From JBBQZL01 sp038207745 (lineage in GTDB: Bacteria > Actinomycetota > Thermoleophilia > Solirubrobacterales > 70-9): 25,437 nt of DNA. Of this stretch, positions 15,842-23,578 are shown piece after piece. Numbering within the stretch: position 1 is the stretch's first letter; the number at the start of each line of letters is the position of its first letter. The DNA is taken from contig JBBQZL010000008.1 in the NCBI GenBank assembly GCA_038207745.1, positions 1-25,437 on the forward strand. The letters run 5' to 3'. The translations under genes were made by a program, and so were the position numbers. Under the pieces are notes generated by a model. The model was not told the DNA's origin. It was given only the letters and a program-made list of their open reading frames with translations, and did no database searches.

Positions 15842-17034
15842 TCGAGAGGGCTGCCAAGCCTGCCGTCACGACCCTGTTGCGAACGATCAAGCACGGCAGG
15901 ATCGAGATCGATGACGGCTCCCGGCGCACCGCATACGGGCCCGCCGGATCAGACCTCCGCGCGGAGGTTACGATCAGGGACCCGGCAGCGTGGTCAGAAA
16001 CCCTGGCCGGCAGTTCGGGCCTCGGCAAGGGATATGTGGACGGGCACTGGGAGACGGATGACCTTGTTTCGCTGATGCGGATCGCCGCCCGGGAGGTGGC
16101 CCGGCTCGACTCGGTGCGAGCCTTTCAGGCATACCCCCGGGCCTGGATGCACCGGGCACGCAAGCTGGTCCCGGTCAACACCCGCACCGGTGCCCGGGAG
16201 AACATCTCAGCCCATTACGACCTCGGCAATGACCTCTTCTCGTCCTTTCTCGATGACTCGATGATGTACTCGTGCGCGATCTTCCCGAGCCCGGATGCGA
16301 CGCTGGAAGAGGCGCAACGCAATCGCCTCGGCCGAATCTGCCGGCAGCTCCGGCTTGGCCCCGAGAACCATCTCCTCGAGATCGGGACCGGCTGGGGCGG
16401 TCTGGCGATCCACGCCGCCCGCGAGCATGGATGCCGCGTGACGACGACGACGATCAGTGTCGAGCAGCGAGAATTGGCGCTCCGGCGGATAGCGGATGCC
16501 GGGCTTGCGGACCGGATCACCGTCCTGCTCGAGGACTACCGGGACCTCACCGGCAGCTTTGACCGGCTTGTCTCAATCGAGATGATCGAGGCGGTCGGGT
16601 GGCAGTATTTCGACAGCTTCTTCAAGGTCTGCGGCGACCGTCTATCGGATGACGGCCTGATGTTGCTCCAGGCGATCACGATCGACGACCAGCTCTATGA
16701 GATCGAGAAGGCAACCCGGACGTTTGCCAATACGCATGTCTTCCCAGGTGGGTGCCTGCCATCAGAATCGCTGATCAGTCGCGGAATCCAGCGCGTCACC
16801 GACCTTCGCCCGGTCTGGATGGAGGATATCACCGACCATTACCCTCCGACGCTCGCAGCCTGGCGGGGCCGCTTCCATGCAGCCTGGCCCCGGATCAAGC
16901 ACTCCGGAGCAGGATACGACGAGCGCTTCACGCGACTCTGGGACTTCTACCTCAGCTACTCGGAAGCGGGCTTCGCAGAGCGACGGATCGCAGACCTGCA
17001 ATTTCTCTTCGCGAAGCCGGGCCGCCGCGTCTAG
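15838..17034 (+). CDS. Cyclopropane-fatty-acyl-phospholipid synthase family methyltransferase
   Basis: 398 residues from ATG 15838. The start is supported by the ATGA overlap with the DUF1365 remnant and by the N-terminal domain beginning there, although the frame is open back to 14908. The protein has the CFA synthase layout: an N-terminal lipid-binding domain (about 1-115), YDLGNDLF with DDSMMYSCAIF (127-149), the SAM site LEIGTGWGGLAI (180-191), then SIEMIEAVGWQYF, FPGGCLPS and LWDFYLSYSEAGFAERRI. It transfers a methylene or methyl group from SAM to unsaturated acyl chains in membrane phospholipids. In actinobacteria, relatives also make methyl-branched chains with a flavoprotein partner; here that partner gene is dead. 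The gene is followed 12 nt later by an alpha/beta hydrolase, probably co-transcribed. Confidence 0.93.
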   Translation: MIERAAKPAVTTLLRTIKHGRIEIDDGSRRTAYGPAGSDLRAEVTIRDPAAWSETLAGSSGLGKGYVDGHWETDDLVSLMRIAAREVARLDSVRAFQAYPRAWMHRARKLVPVNTRTGARENISAHYDLGNDLFSSFLDDSMMYSCAIFPSPDATLEEAQRNRLGRICRQLRLGPENHLLEIGTGWGGLAIHAAREHGCRVTTTTISVEQRELALRRIADAGLADRITVLLEDYRDLTGSFDRLVSIEMIEAVGWQYFDSFFKVCGDRLSDDGLMLLQAITIDDQLYEIEKATRTFANTHVFPGGCLPSESLISRGIQRVTDLRPVWMEDITDHYPPTLAAWRGRFHAAWPRIKHSGAGYDERFTRLWDFYLSYSEAGFAERRIADLQFLFAKPGRRV

Positions 17035-17046
17035 ATCTCGCCACTG

Positions 17047-17811
17047 ATGCTTGACCACCGCAGAGTTGGCGCCGGACCGCCTCTTGTCCTGATTCACGGC
17101 CTCGGGGGCACCGGGTCGATCTGGGATCCGGTCATCGACCTGCTTCGGCACAGGCGCGAGTTGCTCATCGTCGACATGCCAGGCTTTGGTGCTTCGCCGA
17201 GACTTCCCGAAGGCACGCCTGCCACCGCGATCAACCTCGCAAGGAGCATCTCCGAGCTCACCGCCCACCTGGGCATCGAGTCACCGGGCGTTGCCGGCAA
17301 CTCCCTGGGTGCATGGGTCGCCCTGGAGATGGGACGCACGGGCGACGCGAGCTCGGTGACCGGATTGTCCCCGGCCGGACTCTGGCTGCGGGCGCTCGGG
17401 CCACGCGGCTTCAACGCGCGACCGATAGCTCGAGGACTTCGACCCCTGGTGATGGCGGCAATGGGCAGAGAGTCCGGCCGAAGACGCTTCCTGGCGACCA
17501 CGGTCGCCCGCCCCGAGATGGTGCCCGCGTCCGAGGCACGCCAGATGGCCTCCGCATGGATTGACTCGCCCGGATACGACGACGCGAATGCCGAGATGCG
17601 CTCGATCGTCTTCGACCCAACGGGATACCCGGAGATCCCGGTGACCATTGCCTGGGCAGAGCTCGACCGGCTGGTCGCACCACCGCGGCCGGAGCGAATG
17701 CCGGCCGGAGCGCGCTACATCGTCCTGCCGCAGGTCGGCCACATGCCGACCTGGGACAACCCATCGCTGGTTGCCGAACTCCTGATCGAGGGTAGCGACC
17801 GGCAAACCTAG
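17047..17811 (+). CDS. Alpha/beta-hydrolase fold protein
   Basis: 254 residues. The oxyanion-hole loop IHGLGGTGS is at 16-24, the nucleophile elbow GNSLG at 84-88 (Ser86), the probable acid Asp207 in WAELDRLV, and the base His232 in QVGHMPTWD. This is a complete catalytic triad with a cap region at about 110-175. It has no signal peptide, so it is cytosolic. The substrate is unknown (ester, lactone or thioester are all possible). Its start lies 12 nt after the CFA synthase stop on the same strand. Co-transcription suggests, but does not prove, a link to lipid metabolism. Confidence 0.9.
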   Translation: MLDHRRVGAGPPLVLIHGLGGTGSIWDPVIDLLRHRRELLIVDMPGFGASPRLPEGTPATAINLARSISELTAHLGIESPGVAGNSLGAWVALEMGRTGDASSVTGLSPAGLWLRALGPRGFNARPIARGLRPLVMAAMGRESGRRRFLATTVARPEMVPASEARQMASAWIDSPGYDDANAEMRSIVFDPTGYPEIPVTIAWAELDRLVAPPRPERMPAGARYIVLPQVGHMPTWDNPSLVAELLIEGSDRQT

Positions 17812-17849
17812 ATTCAGCCCCGCCGATCGGGTGGGTTTACGATGAGTGC

Positions 17850-18521
17850 GTGAGCCAACCAGGTCCCGAACGCTCCAGGCAGCTTCCTCGCGGAAGGCAC
17901 GGCCTTCCGCGCGAGGTCGTGGTCCGTTCCCAGCGCGAGCGCCTCCATGAAGCGATGCTCGTCTGCGTCGCTTCGCGCGGCTATGCCGCCACCACCGTCG
18001 CCCACGTGATCGGCTGGGCAGGCGTTTCGCGTGCAACCTTCTACCAGCTCTTCGACGACAAGGAGGACTGTTTCGTCGAAGCTCACGCAGACATGGTCAG
18101 CCAGTTGGTCGGCCGCGGGGTGATGGCATACGAGAACCACAGGTCGTGGGAGGATCGGATTCGCGGCACGATCAGAGCGATCATCCGCTTTCTCGCCGAC
18201 GACCCGGCGGGAGCCCGGGTCGGTGTCGTCGAGGTGATCGCCGCCGGGCCAAAGGCACGCCAGACCTGCGAGCGCGGCGTCGAGGCATTCATGCCGCTGC
18301 TCGAGGAGGGTCGGCCGACCGACGAGGTAAACGAGAATCTGAGTCCGAGGCTGGCGAGAATCGTTGTCGGCGGAATCAACGCGCTGATCTTCCGCGAGGT
18401 TGTTGACGGGCGCACCGTGTCGCTGCCGACGATGCTTCCCCAACTGGTCTACGTCGCAACGGTCCCGTATGTCGGACACAAAGGGGCACTCCGTGCGATG
18501 CGCGACACGGAGATCGATTGA
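17850..18521 (+). CDS. TetR/AcrR-family regulator (first of a tandem pair)
   Basis: 223 residues from GTG 17850 (an ATG at 17842 is in another frame and soon stops). A basic N-terminal arm (LPRGRHGLPREVVVRSQRER) precedes the helix-turn-helix TVAHVIGWAGVSRATFYQLF. The DKEDCFVEAH segment following the HTH is typical of this TetR subgroup. The C-terminal half is helical and presumably ligand-binding. It overlaps the next gene by one base (TGATG) and is about 40 percent similar to it by eye over the DNA-binding half, including the unusual N-terminal arm. Ligand and targets unknown. Confidence 0.9.
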   Translation: MSQPGPERSRQLPRGRHGLPREVVVRSQRERLHEAMLVCVASRGYAATTVAHVIGWAGVSRATFYQLFDDKEDCFVEAHADMVSQLVGRGVMAYENHRSWEDRIRGTIRAIIRFLADDPAGARVGVVEVIAAGPKARQTCERGVEAFMPLLEEGRPTDEVNENLSPRLARIVVGGINALIFREVVDGRTVSLPTMLPQLVYVATVPYVGHKGALRAMRDTEID

Positions 18522-19240
18522 TGGCCCCAGAAGGCACAGCGCGCACCGACGCCCCCGAGCCCCAGCGGCTCCCGGCAGGTCGCCATCAGCTGCCGAGAGA
18601 GTTCGTAGTCCGGTCGCAACAGGATCGGATCATCGATGCGATGGCGCAGCTCTGCGCGGAGCAGGGATATCTCTCGCTGACAATCTCGGACGTGGTTGGA
18701 CGCGCCAGAGTCTCACGCGCGACCTTCTATGAATTCTTCCGTGACAAGGAAGCCTGCTTTCTTGCCGGATACGACGACATCCTCGCGCGCTTCCTCTCGG
18801 CGATCATCTCGAGCTCGAGAAAGATCTCCGGTCCCTGGCCGGACCAGATGCGCGAAGGCATGATGGCACTTCTGAGCTTCATCGCCGCCGAGCCCGCCTT
18901 TGCCCGCATGTGCATGGTCGAGGTCCTTGCGGCCGGCGACGCGGCCATCGCCCGCTACGAGTCGGCGATCCGGCTTCTCGCCAACTTCGTCGACCAGGGT
19001 CGCATCTATTCCGACTATGGGGAGGAGATCCCGATCAGCATGGCCACCGCGATCGTCGGTGGAGGGGCATCCCTGCTTGACGGTGAGATCCGGGGCGGCC
19101 GGACCGAATCGGTGCCCGCGGTCCTGCCGGACATCCTCTACATGGTGCTTGTCCCCTATTTGGGACAGCAGGAGGCCCTGAGACGGGCGGCGGAAGCCGA
19201 GCAGATCTACAGGGAAGCTCGCGAGTCCCAGACCAAGTAG
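18521..19240 (+). CDS. TetR/AcrR-family regulator (second of a tandem pair)
   Basis: 239 residues from ATG 18521, which shares its A with the stop of the preceding tetR gene. The N-terminal arm LPAGRHQLPREFVVRSQQDR and the HTH LTISDVVGRARVSRATFYEFF, followed by DKEACFLAGYDD, match the first gene of the pair closely. The C-terminal domains have diverged more. The two look like an old tandem duplication within one subfamily and must be co-expressed. They could act as homo- or heterodimers. A terminator-like hairpin lies about 180 bp downstream. Confidence 0.9.
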   Translation: MAPEGTARTDAPEPQRLPAGRHQLPREFVVRSQQDRIIDAMAQLCAEQGYLSLTISDVVGRARVSRATFYEFFRDKEACFLAGYDDILARFLSAIISSSRKISGPWPDQMREGMMALLSFIAAEPAFARMCMVEVLAAGDAAIARYESAIRLLANFVDQGRIYSDYGEEIPISMATAIVGGGASLLDGEIRGGRTESVPAVLPDILYMVLVPYLGQQEALRRAAEAEQIYREARESQTK

Positions 19241-19400
19241 CCGGGCAAACGACAAAGCGCCCTGAACCTACCTTGCATTGCTGAATTCCTCCCTGTGGAT
19301 GATCTTCTGGTCGTCGCGGGCACTGGGGCATTGCGTACCTCACCGGAGACCCCTGTCCCCCTACCGATCGAACCGGGTCCCCGCCAATGAACGAGGACGT

Positions 19401-19420
19401 TTACAGATCGCTATTTGTAA
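19401..19420. promoter_or_regulatory. Near-perfect inverted repeat, possible TetR operator
   Basis: TTACAGAT-CGCT-ATTTGTAA: two 8-bp arms match at 7 of 8 positions around a 4-bp spacer, in a locally AT-rich patch between the tandem tetR genes and the EAL gene. TTACA/TGTAA ends are common in TetR-type operators. It could also be the first stem of an RNA structure (the mismatch is a G-U pair). Function is inferred. Confidence 0.45.
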
Positions 19421-19422
19421 CG

Positions 19423-19461
19423 GACGGGAGCCCGGCTGTCAAGCTCCCGGCCGTCTGTTTT
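19423..19461 (+). terminator. Probable intrinsic terminator after the tandem tetR genes
   Basis: GACGG+GAGC (19423-19431) can pair with GCTC...CCGTC (19443-19455) with a 4-nt bulge, or GGGAGC with GCTCCC as a plain 6-bp stem. TGTTTT follows directly at 19456-19461. It would end transcripts from 18521 on the plus strand; alternatively it forms part of a longer leader for the EAL gene. Confidence 0.4.
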
Positions 19462-19505
19462 CCGGAAGTCCTGCCTGAGGATCAACCACCGGGCGACCGC
19501 AACTG

Positions 19506-19541
19506 CAGCCCGCTTGCGATTTTAGATCTTCCTGCGGGCTG
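19506..19541 (+). repeat. 8-bp perfect inverted repeat in the leader of the EAL gene
   Basis: CAGCCCGC (19506-19513) and GCGGGCTG (19534-19541) can form a hairpin with a 20-nt AT-rich loop. It ends 25 nt before GTG 19567 or 85 nt before ATG 19627. It could be a leader structure or a protein-binding site. I could not match it to a known riboswitch. Confidence 0.4.
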
Positions 19542-19566
19542 TCGATGAGCTACCACTGATTCCAGT

Positions 19567-22500
19567 GTGGGATATGAGTCCTGCCCCGAACCCGCAGCGT
19601 CCGAAACAACCAGAGAGTTTCAGCCAATGTCCGAACTCGCCGGGAAGCCGGCCGAAACCAGGAAGCGCGCGCCAACTCTGCCTGACGCGGACAGATTGGC
19701 TGCCCGTGCCTTCGACAGCGCGATGATCGGGTTGGGGATCATGGGCTTCGACGGACGCTGGCTTCGCGTCAATGATGCCTACTGCCGAATGCTCGGATAC
19801 AGCTCCGAAGAGCTTCTCGAGATGAACGTTGCGGAGATCACGCACCCAGACGACATCGCAGCGGATCTTGAGGTCCTGAGCCTGGGAAAGGCCGGGAAGG
19901 TCGAGAGCAACGTGCTCAGAAAGCGATACATCGCACGCAACGGATCGATCGTGACAGTCGACCTTCATGCCGAGTTGCTCAGGGATGCGGACAGCAAGCC
20001 CCAGTGCTTCGCGACACGTGTCGTCTACGTCACCGGTCAGGCGGAGGCGGAGGCGGAGGTCGAGCGCGTCGGGATGGAGAGAAAGCTGAGGCGCTCCGAG
20101 TTGCTGCACCGGACGTTGACCGCAAACATCCCCGAATCCACGATTTTCATGCTCGATCAGGACATGCTCATCCTGGCGGCCGAGGGAGAGGCGATGCGAT
20201 CGCTGTCATGGTTCGATCAGGACCTTTTCATCGGACGCAAAGTCAACGAGCTCTACAAGGAGGTGCCGCCGGAGATCCTCTCGATCTGTCTCGAGAGCTA
20301 TCGGGCCACCCTGAATGGGGAGCGGCGCAAGTTCGAGTTCGAGAGCTGTGGCCGCACGGTCGAGGTGATGTCTGTGCCGATCCGTGACGATGAAGGTGCG
20401 GTGGAGAGTGCGCTGGTGCTCGCGCGTGACATCACGGAGACAAGATCCGGCGAGCAACTTCTCGCCGAGCGGGCGCGTCAACAGGAGGCCGTTGCCCGTC
20501 TCAGACAGACGGCGCTGAGGGACCTCGATCTGCAGGCTCTGATGGATGAGATCGTCGAGACCGTGGCCAAGACGCTCGATATCGAAACCTGCGCGGTGAT
20601 CGGTCCGCTGGACGACGAGGAGGCAACGGATGTTCTCGCCAGTGTCGGTGTTTCACGAAGCCTTGATCGGCGTGGCGGAGTCCCGAGAGCAACGGACTCT
20701 CAAATCGAATACCTGCTCAAGACGAAGGAGCCTCTCGTCGTTGACGACCACGCGCAGGAGACCCGCTTCATCTCGACCGAGTGGCTGACGAGACTCGGCG
20801 CGACGAGCAGCGTGAGTGTGATCATCGAAGGCCGCGAACGGCCCTTTGGCGCGCTGTTTGCCCACTCGACACAGCAGCGCAACTTCAATACCGACAACGT
20901 CAACTTCCTGACCGCGGTCGCCAACCTCCTCTCGTCGGCAATCGAGCAAAAGCGCGAAGAGGAGGCAGGCCTGCGGATCGAGGCCTCGCGCTCCCTGATG
21001 GTCGAGAGCGCGCTGGACGCGATCATCGCAGTTGACCAGAATGGGATGATGACCGAGTTCAACGGTGCGGCCGAGAAGCTCTTCGGTTACTCACGTTCGG
21101 AGGTGATGGGCAAGGACGCGGGGGGCCTGATCGTCCCCGAACGGTTTCGAGAGCAGTACCGGGATCAGTTCCTGGATGTCGCCAACCATGGTTCGGAGGC
21201 GATCCTCGACAGGCGATTTGAGACACCGGTCATCCGCAGCGATGGAACGGAACTCGAGGTGGAGTTCTCGATCGTGCGCAGCAGCGAATCACCGCTCACG
21301 CTGACCGCGCTCATCCGTGATCTGACCGGGGAGCACGAGGCCGAACGGGCAAGACGCGAGGCCGAGGAGAGGTTCTCCCGCGGGTTCGAGGATTCGGCGG
21401 TCGGCATGGCAATCGTCAGCATGGACGGTGGCCATCTGAAGCTGAACCCTGCGATCTGCCAGATGGTGGGATACACAAACGAGGAGTTGACCCGGCTCGG
21501 TTTCCAGGCTGTGTCCCATCCCGATGAGCTGGAGCTTGAACTCTCGATCCTCGGGGCGTTCCAGCGAGGTGACGTCAGCTTCGACATCAGCGAGCGGCGA
21601 TACATTCACGCCGACGGACACGTCGTCTGGACCCTTCGGACGGCCAGCGCCATCACCGACGACGACGGTAGGCCGAAGTTCATTTATGTGCAGAACCAGG
21701 ACATCACCGAGCTCAAGAAGGCAGAGGACTCGCTGGAAGCTGTCCTCGGCAGCCTCGCCGAGGGCGTCTATGCGACTGATGCCCAGGGGCGGATTACCTT
21801 CATGAATCCTGCGGGCGAGGAGATGCTGGGCTACGAGAAGGACGCGCTGCTCGGCGAGTTTTCCCACGATGCCTTCCACTACGAAGACGAGGCCGGCAGG
21901 GCGCGTCCCGAAAGCGAGTGCCCGATATTGGAGGTGCACAACAGCGGAGAGTCGGTGCGCATCGAAGACGATGTGTTCGTCCGCGCAGATGGAGCGCTCC
22001 TCCCCGTCGCGTACTCGGCGGCACCCCTGGCCGAGTCGGCGACGGGAAGGCATGGTGCAGTCGTCGCGTTCCGCAACAACGCTCTGCAGAAGGCTGAACG
22101 CCTCCGCATCAAGGCAGAGGCTGACCGGCTTGTCTGGGTCGAGCGGATAACGCTCGCGCTCGAGGACGACCGCTTCACCCTCTTCGCACAGCCGATCATC
22201 GACCTGGACAACGGTTCTGTGGTCGCCGAGGAGCTCCTGATCAGAATGATCTCGCCAACCGGTGAGACACTTGCCCCATCCATGTTCCTGCCGACGGCGG
22301 AGCGCTACGGACAGATCTACGACATCGACCTCTGGGTGATCAGCCGGGCCACGGAGATTGCCGCAACAGGACGGCCGGTGACAGTCAACCTCTCCGCCGA
22401 CTCGGTTGGGCGGATGGACGTCCTTCACCACATCGAGGAAGCCCTGGAGAGCACCGGCGCCGACCCGAAGGACATCGTCTTCGAGGTGACCGAGACGGCG

Positions 22501-22851
22501 CTGATGGACAACATAGAGGCCGGCCGAAAGTTCACCGATCGGGTGGTGGAATTGGGCTGTCGCTTTGCATTGGATGATTTCGGAACCGGCCATGGCTCCT
22601 TCACATATCTCCGTGAGCTTCCGATCAGCTTCCTCAAGATCGACGTCGAGTTCGTCAAGAACCTCCCGGCCAACGAACGAGATCAAAGGCTGGTCGAAGG
22701 GATCGTCGGAATCGCACACGGACTCGGTCAGAAGACGATTGCCGAAGGCGTCGAGGACGAGGAGAATCTCGAATTGCTCAGGAAGCTCGGCGTCGACTTC
22801 GTCCAGGGCTTCCACCTCGGGCGACCGACGCCGGTCGACTTGGCGCGCTGA
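19567..22851 (+). CDS. Multi-PAS/GAF sensor with C-terminal EAL domain (c-di-GMP phosphodiesterase)
   Basis: 1094 residues from GTG 19567; ATG 19627 (residue 21) is an equally possible start. No transmembrane segment is visible, so it is a cytosolic sensor. Domains in order: PAS about 45-160 (RAFDSAMIGLGIM...GYSSEELL), PAS about 180-300, GAF about 315-460, PAS about 475-600, PAS about 602-720 (with a PAC-like end), PAS about 723-840, then EAL about 855-1090. There is no GGDEF domain. The EAL motif reads EEL (Glu888). Asn941, Glu973 and Glu976 (EVTE), Asp1003-Asp1004 (DDFGTG), Lys1024 and Glu1060 (AEGVE) complete the metal-binding and catalytic set, so hydrolysis of c-di-GMP to pGpG is expected. 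The inputs (ligand, haem, flavin or redox) cannot be told from sequence. The gene stands alone, with the SRPBCC relic convergent just after it. Confidence 0.92.
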   Translation: MGYESCPEPAASETTREFQPMSELAGKPAETRKRAPTLPDADRLAARAFDSAMIGLGIMGFDGRWLRVNDAYCRMLGYSSEELLEMNVAEITHPDDIAADLEVLSLGKAGKVESNVLRKRYIARNGSIVTVDLHAELLRDADSKPQCFATRVVYVTGQAEAEAEVERVGMERKLRRSELLHRTLTANIPESTIFMLDQDMLILAAEGEAMRSLSWFDQDLFIGRKVNELYKEVPPEILSICLESYRATLNGERRKFEFESCGRTVEVMSVPIRDDEGAVESALVLARDITETRSGEQLLAERARQQEAVARLRQTALRDLDLQALMDEIVETVAKTLDIETCAVIGPLDDEEATDVLASVGVSRSLDRRGGVPRATDSQIEYLLKTKEPLVVDDHAQETRFISTEWLTRLGATSSVSVIIEGRERPFGALFAHSTQQRNFNTDNVNFLTAVANLLSSAIEQKREEEAGLRIEASRSLMVESALDAIIAVDQNGMMTEFNGAAEKLFGYSRSEVMGKDAGGLIVPERFREQYRDQFLDVANHGSEAILDRRFETPVIRSDGTELEVEFSIVRSSESPLTLTALIRDLTGEHEAERARREAEERFSRGFEDSAVGMAIVSMDGGHLKLNPAICQMVGYTNEELTRLGFQAVSHPDELELELSILGAFQRGDVSFDISERRYIHADGHVVWTLRTASAITDDDGRPKFIYVQNQDITELKKAEDSLEAVLGSLAEGVYATDAQGRITFMNPAGEEMLGYEKDALLGEFSHDAFHYEDEAGRARPESECPILEVHNSGESVRIEDDVFVRADGALLPVAYSAAPLAESATGRHGAVVAFRNNALQKAERLRIKAEADRLVWVERITLALEDDRFTLFAQPIIDLDNGSVVAEELLIRMISPTGETLAPSMFLPTAERYGQIYDIDLWVISRATEIAATGRPVTVNLSADSVGRMDVLHHIEEALESTGADPKDIVFEVTETALMDNIEAGRKFTDRVVELGCRFALDDFGTGHGSFTYLRELPISFLKIDVEFVKNLPANERDQRLVEGIVGIAHGLGQKTIAEGVEDEENLELLRKLGVDFVQGFHLGRPTPVDLAR

Positions 22852-22854
22852 CCG

Positions 22855-23132
22855 CGTCGCGCTCGGCGCATTTCTTCAGGTTCAGGAGCTGCTTTCGCAT
22901 CATCACGAGGTCACCGATCACAAGCGGCACCGCGACCCGGCGGGGCATGGCGAAGACGACCCGGACGACGAGGCGCGGCCCTGAGCTGACAGAGCCGGCG
23001 GAACACGATTCCGACAGTCGCGTCGATCGAGATTGCGCGATCGGCGATCGAAGCTCCCGGCGGGGCGAGGGCATCACAGGGCTGCCCTGAGGCGACCTCG
23101 GCGGCAGTCGCGCCCCAGCGGTCTGCGATCAC
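22855..23132 (-). pseudogene. Internally deleted SRPBCC-family gene
   Basis: From GTG 23132 (which overlaps the stop of the upstream SRPBCC gene as GTGA) the frame reads IADRWGATAAEVASGQPCDA, then RAISIDATVGIVFRRLCQLR. This is the recognisable N-terminus of an actinobacterial SRPBCC protein in which QLR is normally followed by a YSYDWIDN-like segment. Instead, at about 22985 the sequence switches frame to the family's C-terminal end, RLVVRVVFAMPRRV then GDLVMMRKQLLNLKKCAERD. About 90 middle residues are missing and the two parts are out of frame, so no functional protein is expected. The end is set at the last family-like residues, next to the EAL stop. Confidence 0.7.
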
Positions 23133-23554
23133 GCGCGGCTCGCGACTTGCCGCAGCAGGCGCCGGGTGACGATCCTGTGGCCACCGGTTCCGATCACCGC
23201 CGTGCGGTAGAGGCGGCCGCGCAACCCGGGGAAGGCCGCGTGCGTCCGCGCGACCAGGCGGTCACCGTCGAGGATGAAGGTGAGGCGATAGCGCGAGAAG
23301 CGATGGCTCCCCTCCAGGGTCAACCGGCGGCCTCGTTCCGCCCCGGCAACGCGAAAGCCCGGCAGCGTCTGTCCGGGTCGGGCGTCGAACTCCGCGCTCC
23401 GCTTGGCCGGTTCGCAACGCAGCAGACGGGCGATCGGCGCGCCGCCTCCGACTCCGAGATCGTCGCGCAAGACCGAGGCCAGCGCCTTCCAGACGCGACC
23501 GGACGGCGCATTGATGACTGTGAAATGCTCATCGATGTAGGGCACTTGCTCCAT
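23129..23554 (-). CDS. SRPBCC-family (START-like) protein
   Basis: 141 residues. YIDEHFTVINAPSGRVWKAL is a typical opening of the SRPBCC/polyketide-cyclase helix-grip fold, and the C-terminal part FPGLRGRLYRTAVIGTGGHR with RRLLRQVA is a conserved-looking amphipathic end. Such proteins bind hydrophobic ligands in the cytosol; no enzyme activity can be assigned. The start ATG lies within an inverted repeat and only 20 bp from the divergent tetR start. The downstream gene of the same operon, also SRPBCC, is a pseudogene overlapping by GTGA. No Shine-Dalgarno is visible. Confidence 0.82.
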   Translation of the reverse strand: MEQVPYIDEHFTVINAPSGRVWKALASVLRDDLGVGGGAPIARLLRCEPAKRSAEFDARPGQTLPGFRVAGAERGRRLTLEGSHRFSRYRLTFILDGDRLVARTHAAFPGLRGRLYRTAVIGTGGHRIVTRRLLRQVASRA

Positions 23555-23578
23555 ATAGAAGGATCATTCCATATATGG
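23551..23578. promoter_or_regulatory. Inverted repeat spanning both divergent start codons (probable TetR operator)
   Basis: CCATATA (23551-23557) and TATATGG (23572-23578) form 7-bp arms around 14 bp. The right side is itself a perfect 10-bp palindrome, CCATATATGG (23569-23578). The left arm contains the start codon of the SRPBCC gene (minus) and the right arm that of tetR (plus). Binding here would shut both genes. Inferred from symmetry and position. Confidence 0.55.

Larger units (their letters stand above)
19241..19566. other. 326-bp intergenic region before the EAL gene
   Basis: No coding sequence is supported here. The stretch holds, in order, an unremarkable first 160 bp, the TTACAGAT/ATTTGTAA inverted repeat, the terminator-like hairpin and the CAGCCCGC/GCGGGCTG hairpin. 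The promoter of the EAL gene must lie here or just downstream; no convincing -35/-10 pair was found. Confidence 0.6.

Noticed and set aside
19380..19626. c-di-GMP (GEMM) riboswitch in the leader of the EAL gene
   Set aside because: Stems are present, but the conserved GEMM sequence elements and tetraloop/receptor layout were not found on the plus strand.
22778..23077. 99-codon minus frame as an independent gene after the EAL gene
   Set aside because: Only its central part (RLVV...LKKCAER) resembles a protein, and it is the displaced C-terminus of the SRPBCC pseudogene.
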